A program made the position numbers and the translations under genes. The notes below the pieces were generated by a model, which saw nothing but the letters and a program-made list of their open reading frames with translations, was not told where the DNA came from and did not search any database. From positions 35,323 to 99,322 of the forward strand of contig CAMFES010000001.1 of assembly GCA_945949525.1 (NCBI GenBank): a stretch of 64,000 bases of DNA. The letters run 5' to 3'. Shown piece after piece: positions 1 to 8,169 of this stretch; positions within the stretch are counted from its first letter, which is position 1; each line of letters opens with the position of its first letter. This DNA is from an uncultured Veillonellaceae bacterium. Lineage in GTDB: Bacteria > Bacillota > Negativicutes > Selenomonadales > Selenomonadaceae.

Positions 1-1
1 T

Positions 2-559
2 TTTGCCAAGTTTGCAAATCCTGTGAAAATCAAGGTTCGCTATGATGATAGTGAGCTGGGGCAGGGAATATATGAGTTCAGGCAGAAGTTTGGCAAGCTG
101 ACGGATAAGCTGGTCTGGGAGGAGGAGAAGGCCGAGGGGATTCCCGGCATGGAGCTTTTCCGGCATGATGGCAGTCCGACAGGTGTTACATATCATGCGG
201 TGCCTGGGGGCCATGAGCTTCAGTCCTTTGTGCTGGCGCTGTACAATACGGCAGGGCCGGGGCAGGAGGTGCCTGACGATGTAAGGTCAGGACTGGAAGC
301 AATAGATGGCAAGCACAATATTCAGGTTATGATGACGATGACCTGCAGTATGTGCCCGGAGGCTGTTACAGCAGCTCAGCGGCTGGCAATTCTTTCTGAC
401 AATATCACTGCGGAGATATTTGATGTGATACGTTTTCAGGATATTATAGACAGGTACAACATCAAGGCCGTTCCATGTATTGTCATAGATGATGAGCATG
501 TTACATTTGGCAAGAAGAATATCAGTGAAATGCTGGCTCTGGTGCAGAATGCAAAATAA
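2..559 (+). CDS. AhpF N-terminal-like tandem thioredoxin-fold protein (5' end outside window)
   Basis: The frame is open from base 2, so the gene begins before the window; a GTG at 23 is only an internal codon. The sequence matches the tandem thioredoxin-fold domain of AhpF/PDO-type disulfide reductases. It has a GGHELQSFVLAL segment, then a thioredoxin fold with a CSMC active site, a cis-proline-like AVPCIVIDD strand and a closing helix. In AhpF this domain relays electrons from a flavin domain to a peroxiredoxin. Here it may be the C-terminal part of a thioredoxin-reductase fusion. Family assignment is good; the full architecture cannot be seen. Confidence 0.75.
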   Translation, partial: FAKFANPVKIKVRYDDSELGQGIYEFRQKFGKLTDKLVWEEEKAEGIPGMELFRHDGSPTGVTYHAVPGGHELQSFVLALYNTAGPGQEVPDDVRSGLEAIDGKHNIQVMMTMTCSMCPEAVTAAQRLAILSDNITAEIFDVIRFQDIIDRYNIKAVPCIVIDDEHVTFGKKNISEMLALVQNAK

Positions 560-608
560 GGGAGCAGGCATTACGGTGATTCTTCGCCAGGTGTCATAAA
601 GCGGCTGA

Positions 609-668
609 GGTACCATCCGCCTTTGGGAGCTACAGGACGGGCAGTATGCTGCCTGGCCTGTGGGTACC
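609..668 (+). promoter_or_regulatory. Structured leader upstream of the ArsD-like gene
   Basis: Two GGTACC boxes (609-614 and 663-668) bracket a nested hairpin in which ACAGG pairs with CCTGT and GGCAG (640-644) pairs with CTGCC (649-653) around a TATG loop. It lies in a 180-base gap before the ArsD-like gene and has no obvious reading frame. It does not match any riboswitch consensus I know. It could be a leader structure or a processing hairpin. Confidence 0.25.
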
Positions 669-742
669 GGGAATCCTGTATTTTGTGCGGGAGTGTGCCG
701 AGAGGTAAATATTAAAATATTAAAAGAAAGAGGGAATTGATT

Positions 743-1075
743 ATGAAGAAGTTGCAGATTTTCGAGGGTGCTGTTTGTGCTAGTGATGGTATGTGCGGTC
801 TGAGCGTTGATCAGGAGCTGATGCGCATTGATACCGTGGTTAAGGTGCTGCAGAATAACGCGTACGATGTTGATAGATATATTATGCCGGATGACCGCAA
901 GGCATTCCTGGAGAACGAGGTTGCAGGCGAGTTCCTGCGCCAGAACGGCAATGAGGCCCTGCCTCTGATTCTGCTGGATGGCGAGAAGGTGCTGAATGGC
1001 AGATTCCCGACCAATGATGAGATTGCACAGTGGCTGGAGGTACCAAACCTGCCGAAGCTTCTGGAGAAGAAATAA
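743..1075 (+). CDS. ArsD-like protein
   Basis: A 110-residue thioredoxin-fold-like protein resembling ArsD, the arsenical metallochaperone and weak repressor. ArsD-like landmarks are the N-terminal IFEGAVC segment, a CG-x(4)-DQEL helix and LPLILLDGE. Cys12 and Cys18 are present, but the adjacent Cys13 of classical ArsD is Ala and there is no C-terminal Cys pair. Arsenic chaperoning is therefore doubtful, and a redox role beside the preceding AhpF-like gene is as likely. ATG 743 follows an AGAGGG ribosome-binding site. A terminator follows directly. Confidence 0.65.
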   Translation: MKKLQIFEGAVCASDGMCGLSVDQELMRIDTVVKVLQNNAYDVDRYIMPDDRKAFLENEVAGEFLRQNGNEALPLILLDGEKVLNGRFPTNDEIAQWLEVPNLPKLLEKK

Positions 1076-1091
1076 TCTATAGGGTATATGG

Positions 1092-1133
1092 CGGTCATGC
1101 AGGAGAAAAAGGCTCATGCATGGCCGTTTTCTT
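1092..1133 (+). terminator. Rho-independent terminator
   Basis: CGGTCATGCA (1092-1101) pairs with TGCATGGCCG (1117-1126) with one G-U pair, followed by TTTTCTT. It ends the ArsD-like transcript. Confidence 0.65.
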
Positions 1134-1209
1134 ATTATTGCAGATTTTACCCTTGATAATCACAAAAAATCATTGATATTAGAGCGGTTTTTGTATAAAA
1201 TTATATTTA

Positions 1210-2985
1210 GTGGTATTTGATTTTGATACATTGAATTCGTGGTGTATGTATATGGAGCAGGTAATGAAGAAAAGATGTCAGATTCCTCGTAACTCTGTAT
1301 TGAGGCGTATTCAGGGCTACTTCAGGATGCTGTGTGCTTCCTCTGATGATTATTTCTTTGCTACAGATATAGCTGAGAATATCGTTATGCTTTCGCCTAA
1401 TATGGTTACGGACTTCGGCATGCCGGCCGAGGTGTTTTTCAACATGGATGAAGAATGGCTGCCGAGAATCCATAGTGATGATTATGACGATTACATAAAA
1501 ACGCTGAAGAAGAACTTTACGCCCGAAGATAATATGCATGACGCTTTTTATCGTGTGCGGGATGCGAAGGACAATTATGTGTGGGTACATTGCAAGGGAC
1601 AGATGGCTTTTGGCAGGGATGGCCGGCCGGAGCTTTTTGCGGGCATCATTACGCCTATGGAGCAGAAGGCACAGGCTGATGCCAATACGGGGCTGTTGAC
1701 AAAATATCAGTTTGAAAAGGCGGTAAAGGCTGCCCTGGTTAGAGTTGATGGGGAATTCACTAACGGGGCCGTGCTGATTTTTGGTATAGACAATTTCAAG
1801 ATTATCAATGAATCTTTCAACAGGCGTTTTGGCGATATTTTGCTGAGGATAGCGGCAAAGAGCATCGCTGATGTTTTGCCGGAGGGTGTGATGCTCTACA
1901 AGCTGGATGGGGACGAGTTTGCTGTGATTGTTCCCGGTATGGATGAGGAGCTGGCTGTCTCTTTGTTTGAAGCGGTTCAGAGATCATTCTGCAGGCCCCA
2001 TGTTATTGAGGGGCGCAGCATGTTCTGCACGATTTCTGCCGGTACGGTTCTTTATCCTCAGGGCGGCAAGGATTACCTTGTGCTGCATAAGCATGCAGAG
2101 GCGGCTTTGGATCAGGCCAAGCGTGAGGGAAAGAACAAGAACATCATTTTTTCCAAGGAGCAGTACAATCGCTGGCTCAGGTCAATTACCATGCGTGATA
2201 TGCTGCAGGACAGCATAGAGAGGCAGTTTGAGGGCTTTTCGTTGTTCTATCAGCCCCAGGTGAATGCCAGAACCCAGCGGCTGATTGGCGCAGAAGCCTT
2301 GTTGCGTTGGAAAAGCCCCAAGGGGCGCATGGTGTCTCCGATGGAGTTTGTGCGTATTTTGGAAGAAACAAAGATGATTATTCCAGTGGGGCGCTGGATT
2401 TTTGATACGGCTGTAAGGCAGTGCAAGGCTTGGCAGGAAAAGTGGCCGGGGATGCGCATCAGCATCAACCTGTCCTATGAGCAGATAAAGGAAAGTGGCT
2501 TTAAGGAGTTTGCTCTGGAATGCCTGAAAAAGCATGATTTGCCTCCGTACCTGATTGTGCTGGAGCTGACGGAAACGGCGATTGTTTCTGACTGGAACAA
2601 TGTAAATACCCAGTTTCAGGAGTTCAGAAAGATGGGCATCAGCATTGCCATGGACGATTTTGGTACAGGGTATTCCTCTTTGGCGTATCTGAAGAATCTT
2701 GCCTGTGATATTGTGAAGATTGACAGGGCTTTTGTAACCCATATTACGGAGGAAGATAACGAATTCGATCGCCAGCTGGTGAAATCAACGATAGAGCTTT
2801 GTCACAGTGTGAGCATTGACTGTTGTATTGAAGGCGTGGAAACGATTAAGGAATACGAGCTTTTACGGGATTTCTGCCACGCGGACAGTATTCAGGGATA
2901 TTTTTTTGGGCGGCCTGAGTCACCGGAGGATTTTGAGCAAAAGTTTTTTGTAGAACCGGAAAATCCTTATCTGACCGGCTGCTGA
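1210..2985 (+). CDS. PAS-GGDEF-EAL c-di-GMP signalling protein
   Basis: About 590 residues. A PAS-like sensor domain (roughly residues 30-145, with the VWVHCKGQ core) is followed by a diguanylate cyclase domain (about 155-315) and an EAL phosphodiesterase domain (about 340-580). The cyclase signature reads DGDEF instead of GGDEF, so synthesis may be weak or the domain may only bind GTP. The EAL domain keeps EALLRW, the DDFGTGYSSL loop, KIDRAFV and EGVET, so it is probably a working c-di-GMP hydrolase. No transmembrane segment is visible, so it is likely cytosolic. The start is uncertain: GTG 1210, or an in-frame ATG about 12 codons later. Confidence 0.85.
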   Translation: MVFDFDTLNSWCMYMEQVMKKRCQIPRNSVLRRIQGYFRMLCASSDDYFFATDIAENIVMLSPNMVTDFGMPAEVFFNMDEEWLPRIHSDDYDDYIKTLKKNFTPEDNMHDAFYRVRDAKDNYVWVHCKGQMAFGRDGRPELFAGIITPMEQKAQADANTGLLTKYQFEKAVKAALVRVDGEFTNGAVLIFGIDNFKIINESFNRRFGDILLRIAAKSIADVLPEGVMLYKLDGDEFAVIVPGMDEELAVSLFEAVQRSFCRPHVIEGRSMFCTISAGTVLYPQGGKDYLVLHKHAEAALDQAKREGKNKNIIFSKEQYNRWLRSITMRDMLQDSIERQFEGFSLFYQPQVNARTQRLIGAEALLRWKSPKGRMVSPMEFVRILEETKMIIPVGRWIFDTAVRQCKAWQEKWPGMRISINLSYEQIKESGFKEFALECLKKHDLPPYLIVLELTETAIVSDWNNVNTQFQEFRKMGISIAMDDFGTGYSSLAYLKNLACDIVKIDRAFVTHITEEDNEFDRQLVKSTIELCHSVSIDCCIEGVETIKEYELLRDFCHADSIQGYFFGRPESPEDFEQKFFVEPENPYLTGC

Positions 2986-3007
2986 GGTAGTTTTGTAAAG
3001 GTGGATT

Positions 3008-3505
3008 ATGAGCAGAGATAGAGCGGAGATGCCTGAGATTACGCTTTTGGGCAATCAGAATACGAAATATAGCTTTGATTACAGGCCGGATGTGCTGGAG
3101 ACATTTGATAACAAGCATCCTGACAGGGATTACTGGGTGAAGTTCAACTGTCCGGAGTTTACCAGCCTTTGTCCGATTACCGGTCAGCCGGATTTTGCGA
3201 CGATTTACATTTCCTATGTGCCTGACATCAGGATGGTAGAAAGCAAGTCCTTGAAGCTGTATCTGTTCAGTTTTCGCAATCATGGGGATTTTCATGAGGA
3301 TGTGGTGAATATCATCATGAAGGATTTGGTAAGGCTGCTGGAGCCTCGTTATCTGGAGGTGTGGGGGAAGTTCCTGCCGCGAGGTGGTATTTCCATTGAC
3401 CCCTATACCAATTATGGCAAGCCGGATACCAAATTTGAGGAGCTGGCCTGGCAACGGTTCAGCCAGCATGATTTGGTCTTGCTGGAAAAGGTTGATAACA
3501 GGTGA
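3008..3505 (+). CDS. queF: NADPH-dependent 7-cyano-7-deazaguanine reductase QueF
   Basis: A 165-residue single-domain QueF, which reduces preQ0 to preQ1 in queuosine synthesis. Diagnostic segments are [18 protein letters not shown], containing the nucleophilic Cys and the downstream Asp; the QueF motif [20 protein letters not shown]; and [11 protein letters not shown] near the C-terminus. Length fits the short YkvM subfamily. ATG 3008 has a GGTGGAT-type ribosome-binding site and lies 22 bases after the GGDEF-EAL gene. No other queuosine gene is in the window. Confidence 0.95.
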   Translation: MSRDRAEMPEITLLGNQNTKYSFDYRPDVLETFDNKHPDRDYWVKFNCPEFTSLCPITGQPDFATIYISYVPDIRMVESKSLKLYLFSFRNHGDFHEDVVNIIMKDLVRLLEPRYLEVWGKFLPRGGISIDPYTNYGKPDTKFEELAWQRFSQHDLVLLEKVDNR

Positions 3506-3511
3506 TGTGCA

Positions 3512-3601
3512 GTGGTGCTTGAAGCGTGCAGATGGCGCGTACAGCCTGATGAGGATATGAGGATTGAAGATATCTGGGAAAGGCGTGGCATATACGCCTA
3601 G
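3512..3601 (+). CDS. Possible small protein between queF and the nitroreductase gene
   Basis: A 29-codon frame opening with GTG GTG and ending with TAG inside the ribosome-binding site of the next gene. The predicted peptide is charged (ending DIWERRGIYA) and fits neatly between its neighbours. It has no strong ribosome-binding site and I do not recognise it, so it may be chance. Confidence 0.2.
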   Translation: MVLEACRWRVQPDEDMRIEDIWERRGIYA

Positions 3602-3615
3602 GAGGAGTGAGCAGC

Positions 3616-4164
3616 ATGAATAATCTCATGCGTAAGATTCTGCTTAGACGCAGCATCTATAATTTTTCTGATACAACTTTAAGGGATGCGGATTTGCTTT
3701 CTATTTTGGAGGAGGGGCGTGCTTTATCCAACGTGGAAAAGAACGCATCCTGGCATTTTACGGCTGTGCAGAACAGCAATGTAATCAGGATGCTGCTGGA
3801 CAGCACCGGACAGCAGACCATGGGCAGGCTGGGAGTCGTAAATGGCAGGGATCTTTACAGCGGCAGTGATTTGCTGAAAAATATACCTACCCTGCTGGTG
3901 ATTTCCGGCAGTGGCGATGTAAAATACGCTGAGGATGCGGCCAACACATTGTTTGGCAGTATGATGCTGGCAGCGGAGAAATATAATGTCTGCTCCTGCT
4001 GGCTGTCTACCCGTTCCGAGCTGAGCGAGTCCGGCGTGGCGGAGATATGCCATCTGCTGCAGATACCTGATGATTATGTGCCTCTGTCCATAGGTGCATT
4101 TGGATACAAGATGGACGAGGTGAAGATTACGGCCCTGAGCAATCTGGTCAATATTATTAGATAA
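3616..4164 (+). CDS. Nitroreductase family protein
   Basis: A 182-residue flavin-dependent nitroreductase fold. The N-terminal LLRRSIYNF motif binds FMN phosphate in this family, and a GSMMLAAEKYNVCSCWL helix and a C-terminal LSIGAFGYK strand follow. Typical members reduce nitro, quinone or flavin substrates with NAD(P)H; the substrate here is unknown. ATG 3616 is chosen over GTG 3607 because the GGAGGAG site (3601-3607) sits 8 bases before it. It is the last gene before a terminator. Confidence 0.8.
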   Translation: MNNLMRKILLRRSIYNFSDTTLRDADLLSILEEGRALSNVEKNASWHFTAVQNSNVIRMLLDSTGQQTMGRLGVVNGRDLYSGSDLLKNIPTLLVISGSGDVKYAEDAANTLFGSMMLAAEKYNVCSCWLSTRSELSESGVAEICHLLQIPDDYVPLSIGAFGYKMDEVKITALSNLVNIIR

Positions 4165-4195
4165 TATTAATATCCCTGGCAGGCAGTGATGAAAA

Positions 4196-4225
4196 ACGGC
4201 GGTGTGATGCACCGCTGTTTTTTTT
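4196..4225 (+). terminator. Rho-independent terminator
   Basis: ACGGCGGTG and CACCGCTGT form a 9-bp stem around TGATG, followed by eight Ts. It separates the nitroreductase gene from the com genes. The remaining ~160 bases up to comEA carry no convincing gene. Confidence 0.85.
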
Positions 4226-4388
4226 GCCTAAAAAAATCAGCTTTTGATGCCTGCAAACCTGTGAATCGTAGAACTTTGGCGAAGGTTCGCTGTTTTTATA
4301 TTATATATAATATGGGGAATTTTTGGGCAGTTGAAAGAGCGGCCTGTCAATGCTATATTGTTATCAGATTGAGTAACGGGGTGATAGG

Positions 4389-5057
4389 ATGCCGATGTTT
4401 AAGCGGAGCATGGCCGTCCTGCTGCTGATTGCCGCTGTGGTGGCAGGCATGACGGTTTATGAGCTGTATGCAGATGAAGGGGCGCAGACCCTGCCAACGG
4501 GAGAAACAGGCCGGGAGGAAAGGCTGCTGGCGGGAGCGTCAGAGGGCGCCGGAAGCGATACAAGGCAGATTGCCGTATATGTAACAGGCGAGGTGCAGAA
4601 GCCCGGCGTGGTGTATGTGGCTTTTGACGGCAGGGTGGCAGATGCCGTCAACGCCTGTGGCGGGGTGCTGCCTACGGCTGATTTGAACAAGGTAAATATG
4701 GCGCAGCCGGTGAAGGACGGGCTGCATGTCAGAGTGCCGGAGAAGACGGAGGCAGGAACGGGTGCTGTAGCGGCCGGAGGGACAACGCCTCGCAAGGAAA
4801 ACGGGACGCCAGGTCAGGATGGCGGCAGGTCCGGCAAAGGGCAGTCAGCTTCTCCGGCATCAGGGGATACAGTAAATATCAATACGGCAGATGCTGCGGA
4901 GCTGACGAAGCTGAAGGGTATAGGCCCTGCCATGGCACAGCGGATTGTGGAGTATCGGGAGGAAAATGGTGCCTTCCAGTCCCTGGAGGAGCTGCAGAGG
5001 GTCAGGGGCATAGGCAAGGCCAAATTTGCCAAGCTGAAGGAACAGATTACTTTGTGA
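4389..5057 (+). CDS. comEA: Competence DNA receptor ComEA
   Basis: A 222-residue envelope-anchored DNA-binding protein. Residues about 3-22 form a signal-anchor helix. A SLBB domain follows (about 58-115, starting IAVYVTGEVQKPG), then a Gly/Ser-rich linker, then a C-terminal helix-hairpin-helix domain (about 155-222) with VNINTADAAEL, LKGIGPAMAQRI and VRGIGKAKF. ComEA binds incoming double-stranded DNA and passes it to ComEC. ATG 4389 follows GGGGTGATAGG. It sits one base upstream of comEC, the usual gene order. Confidence 0.93.
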   Translation: MPMFKRSMAVLLLIAAVVAGMTVYELYADEGAQTLPTGETGREERLLAGASEGAGSDTRQIAVYVTGEVQKPGVVYVAFDGRVADAVNACGGVLPTADLNKVNMAQPVKDGLHVRVPEKTEAGTGAVAAGGTTPRKENGTPGQDGGRSGKGQSASPASGDTVNINTADAAELTKLKGIGPAMAQRIVEYREENGAFQSLEELQRVRGIGKAKFAKLKEQITL

Positions 5058-5058
5058 G

Positions 5059-6834
5059 GTGGAAAGAGTGGGTCAGCATCCCAAGGAATTTCTGGTTTTT
5101 CTGCTGGCAGTGCTGTGCGCAGGGATTTTTCTGGGGCATTGCTGGCAGGGCGGAGCTGAGTACGCGCCATGTATCTGGGCGGGGGTCTGGGCGTGTCTGT
5201 GCCTGGCGGCACTGGCTGTTCGCCGCGGGCATGGGGTTAGCTGGCTGGCCGTGGGGGCATGTATTTTCTTGCTGGGGCTGGGCCGCTACTATGCTGTGGC
5301 TGTTCTAGCTGAGGACGATATTGGCAGGATGGCTGGACAGAGGGTGAAGCTGGAGGGGCGGCTCACCGGTGCGCCGGAGATAACTGTAGATGAGGCAGGC
5401 GGGCTGCATGTACGCTATGAGGTGGAGTGTGAAAAGCTGGCAGGCAGGGGCAGCATCAGGGGAAGGCTGATAGTTTACGGCAATGAAGGTTCCCTGCACA
5501 GCAGGGATATAATGGCGCAGGTACCCGTGAAAAGGCGGGACGGGGAGGAAAGGGCCGACTGGGAGATGGCTGACAGGGCTATTCTGGGGCGCTCCGGTGA
5601 CAGACTTTGTGTGTCGGGAACGGTGAAGGCACTGCGTGACTATGGCAATCCGGGCAGGACGAACAGGGAGATGTCACTGTTCGCCAGGGGAATCCACGGA
5701 CAGATGATGGCCGACAAGTACAGCCTGCAGCTGCTGCCGGAGGAGGGGGACTGGCTGGCGCGGCTGTCGGAGAGGATTCGCAGTGCCTACAGGGAGTACA
5801 TGGAGCGTGCCATGCCGAAGCAGGATGCGGCAGCTGTTTTTGCCATGCTGTTCGGCGGCTATCAGGGCATCAGGCCGGAGCTTTTGGAAGCCTTTACCAT
5901 AACGGGAATTGTGCATATTTTGTCGGTTTCCGGTTCCCATATTACATTGATGGCCGGGACGGCAGGCATCCTGGGACGGATGTTGCACCTTCCTGACAAA
6001 GTGACGGCGGGAATGGGCGTTGTGACCATTGTGTTTTACGGGGTGCTGGCAGGTGCCATACCGCCTGTTGTCAGGTCAGCCCTGATGGGGATTTTGACGC
6101 TGCTGGCCCTTACGCTGGGCAGGGAGAAGGATGCCCGCCACCTTTTGAGCATTGTGGCACTGGGGCTTTTGCTGTACTCGCCGCCGCTTCTGTATGATAT
6201 CAGCTTCCAGCTGTCCTTTGGTGCAACGGCAGGCCTTTTGTATATTGCCCCTGTACTAAGGGGCTGGCTGCGAAAAAGACTGCCGGTATTTGCAGCTGAC
6301 AGCCTGGCGGTGACTATGGGGGCACAGATGTCGGTATTGCCGCTTCTGGCCTGGTATTTTAATGCGGTTTCCATTAGCTCCCTGCTGGCAAACCTGATTA
6401 TTACGCCGGTGGTGGAGTGGATTATTGTCATCGGCCTGCTGGCAGGAATAGCGGGAAGCCTGCTGCCGCTGGCAGGACATCTGGTATTCATGGGGGCCGC
6501 CCTGCTTTTGGGGCTGGTGTATGAGCTGTCGCGGCTTACGGCATCCCTGCCCTTCAGCCAGGTATATGTACCGGCACCGGAGCTTTTTGGCTGTACAGTG
6601 TACTATGGGGGGCTGGGCTGGCTGATTGCACCGGCAGGAACAAGGGCAGCACTGGCAGAGAGGGTGAAGGGGAGCGCGCTTTTGACGAGATGTGCCCTTT
6701 TGACCGGATTTTTGGAAAGGCGCCGAGAGTTCCGGCCTGTCCTCACTGTGATGGTTGCGATACTGCTGCTGAGTGCCGGATATGGCAGCTTCTCCGCGGC
6801 TGACAGGCTGCAGGTGCATTTCATAGATACCTAG
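5059..6834 (+). CDS. comEC: ComEC/Rec2 N-terminal part, interrupted by the prophage
   Basis: 591 codons covering the N-terminal hydrophobic region, the DUF4131 OB-like domain (about 50-215) and the multi-helix competence channel domain (about 235-500), including ILSVSGSHITLMAG. ComEC is the inner-membrane channel that imports single-stranded DNA during transformation. The frame ends in VHFIDT-stop. The native motif is VHFID-VGQGDA, and the missing VGQGDA begins at 63038 beyond the prophage, so the metallo-beta-lactamase domain is separated from this part. The stop codon is supplied by phage DNA. Start is GTG 5059 or GTG 5068. Uptake activity is expected to be lost in the lysogen. Confidence 0.93.
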   Translation: MERVGQHPKEFLVFLLAVLCAGIFLGHCWQGGAEYAPCIWAGVWACLCLAALAVRRGHGVSWLAVGACIFLLGLGRYYAVAVLAEDDIGRMAGQRVKLEGRLTGAPEITVDEAGGLHVRYEVECEKLAGRGSIRGRLIVYGNEGSLHSRDIMAQVPVKRRDGEERADWEMADRAILGRSGDRLCVSGTVKALRDYGNPGRTNREMSLFARGIHGQMMADKYSLQLLPEEGDWLARLSERIRSAYREYMERAMPKQDAAAVFAMLFGGYQGIRPELLEAFTITGIVHILSVSGSHITLMAGTAGILGRMLHLPDKVTAGMGVVTIVFYGVLAGAIPPVVRSALMGILTLLALTLGREKDARHLLSIVALGLLLYSPPLLYDISFQLSFGATAGLLYIAPVLRGWLRKRLPVFAADSLAVTMGAQMSVLPLLAWYFNAVSISSLLANLIITPVVEWIIVIGLLAGIAGSLLPLAGHLVFMGAALLLGLVYELSRLTASLPFSQVYVPAPELFGCTVYYGGLGWLIAPAGTRAALAERVKGSALLTRCALLTGFLERRREFRPVLTVMVAILLLSAGYGSFSAADRLQVHFIDT

Positions 6835-6853
6835 ATGCCTTGGTTGATACAAT
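6824..6853. other. attL attachment site
   Basis: The TAGAT core (6824-6828) is shared with attR (63033-63037) and lies inside comEC. The phage arm carries TGATACAAT (6845-6853), the inverted copy of ATTGTATCA at attR. The boundary is fixed by the restored comEC frame: bases up to 6828 joined to 63038 give HFID-VGQGDA. Confidence 0.85.
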
Positions 6854-7128
6854 GAAAAGCCTTTGCTTCTAGGGTTTGTGAGATATTGCGTGTAACAATT
6901 CGGCTTAAAAAAATAAGCACATAGATAACCGATTATTGGGTTGAATACGGTTTGAACGATTAAATTTATGTGTCTGACAGCCTCCAGTCTGAAAGAGACT
7001 GGTGATAAAGAATAGTTAATTTATCCTTAATTATAGCCTGCAGCAATGCAGGATTTTTAGCGTATAACAGCGAATATAGCTATGGATTTTATAAGGTGCC
7101 GGAAAAGAGGGACCTCGGACTATGCAGT
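6854..7128. other. Gene-poor stretch after attL
   Basis: An AT-rich gap without a convincing gene. It holds a perfect hairpin, CCAGTCT (6984-6990) with AGACTGG (6996-7002), and a terminator-like CCTGCA-GCAA-TGCAGG followed by ATTTTT (7037-7058). The latter could stop transcription entering from comEC. Confidence 0.5.
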
Positions 7129-7296
7129 ATGAAAAGAAAAAGCCTATACCTGAGGGGGGATAGGTTCTTTGCTAATAGGATAAGGAAATATGTATTAAAC
7201 CCTGAGCAGGATAAAGAACTTGAACGGGAGATAAGAGCAGGAAAACATCCCGGACTGCAATGCCTGCTGTCGATTGATGAAATGGAAAACCATTAG
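7129..7296 (+). CDS. Small basic protein of unknown function
   Basis: A 55-residue frame from ATG 7129 (66 residues from GTG 7096). It is rich in Arg and Lys at the N-terminus (MKRKSLYLRGDRF) and acidic further on (EQDKELEREI). No domain is recognised and no strong ribosome-binding site is visible. It could be a small phage cargo protein or a non-coding frame. Confidence 0.35.
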   Translation: MKRKSLYLRGDRFFANRIRKYVLNPEQDKELEREIRAGKHPGLQCLLSIDEMENH

Positions 7297-7346
7297 GTAT
7301 TATAATAATAGATTGAGTTTGATGTGTATCAAAGGAGGATTTTGCA

Positions 7347-7793
7347 ATGCCGAGTTTGAAATGGTCCGAGCTGAATCACCTCCAACTGGGAAAATATGCT
7401 GAGTATTATGCTAAGATGGAGTTTACTTCGTACAAATATGAAGTATATACCTCTGAGGTTGACGACCATGGAGTAGATTTTGTTGCCAAAGCTCCAAATA
7501 GCACTGATTTTTATGAAATACAGGTTAAGAGTGTCAGGAAAACAAATTATGCGTTTGTGCCAAAGGACAAGATTGTTTTTGATGATAAGCATCTCGTATG
7601 CTTTTTGAAATTTACTGATGATAAGATGCCGGATGTATATATCATTCCTATAACTGCATGGGCGAAGCCAAATGCGGTGCTGGTAAGTCATGATTATGGA
7701 AAAGGAGAATGGGGTATAAATTATTCCAAAAAGAATAAGCACTTGTTAGAACCTTATAGGCTGGAAAACTTCTTTTCTGCTTTGATAAAATGA
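7347..7793 (+). CDS. PD-(D/E)xK-like nuclease-fold protein (DUF4365-like)
   Basis: 148 residues. The DDHGVDF segment supplies Asp44, followed by a beta-hairpin ending EIQVK (Glu57, Gln59, Lys61). This spacing fits the core of small PD-(D/E)xK domains in the ExQxK variant. ATG 7347 has a perfect AAAGGAGG site. A distant paralogue with the same DDHGVD...EVQIK layout sits between terL and the portal gene (38792-39256). The fold suggests nucleic-acid binding or cleavage, but no substrate can be named. Confidence 0.55.
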   Translation: MPSLKWSELNHLQLGKYAEYYAKMEFTSYKYEVYTSEVDDHGVDFVAKAPNSTDFYEIQVKSVRKTNYAFVPKDKIVFDDKHLVCFLKFTDDKMPDVYIIPITAWAKPNAVLVSHDYGKGEWGINYSKKNKHLLEPYRLENFFSALIK

Positions 7794-7843
7794 AACAGGA
7801 GTAATGGGAGTGATGTTTTTTTTTGAAAGGTGCAGGTTTTTGT

Positions 7844-8062
7844 ATGGGGGCGGCCATAGTGCTGAACGCCGCATATTTTTTTATGTACATCAGGGACATG
7901 CATTATCTGGGGACGGCGTTCCTGGTTGCAGCTGTATTCTTGCTGATGAAAGAAAACAAGGAGCAGCGTGAGTTCATTAGATACATCACGCAGGAGTATA
8001 AAAGACAGCGTAGGGACGATGAAAAAATAAATACACTTAGGGTACTGGTATTTTGTGTGTAA
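7844..8062 (+). CDS. Small membrane protein of unknown function
   Basis: About 72 residues from ATG 7844, or 79 from TTG 7823; neither start has a strong ribosome-binding site. Two hydrophobic segments (AAIVLNAAYFFMYI and GTAFLVAAVFLLM) are followed by a charged cytoplasmic tail (EYKRQRRDDEK). It is placed between the nuclease-like gene and the restriction gene, and I do not recognise it. Confidence 0.45.
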   Translation: MGAAIVLNAAYFFMYIRDMHYLGTAFLVAAVFLLMKENKEQREFIRYITQEYKRQRRDDEKINTLRVLVFCV

Positions 8063-8169
8063 GTCTGATATAATTATATTATTTGTACTTATGCCCAAAA
8101 CCGGCTCAGCCTTGATGCTGGAAGGGCTTTTCTTAGTTAGAAAGCGTACAGCAGAAAGGCGGAGTTACA

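Noticed and set aside
287-1117. 276-residue minus-strand frame
   Set aside because: Lies opposite the AhpF-like and ArsD-like genes and has no ribosome-binding site or recognisable domain.
4186-4428. 80-residue plus-strand frame between the nitroreductase gene and comEA
   Set aside because: It runs through a terminator and over the comEA start, and its composition is not protein-like.
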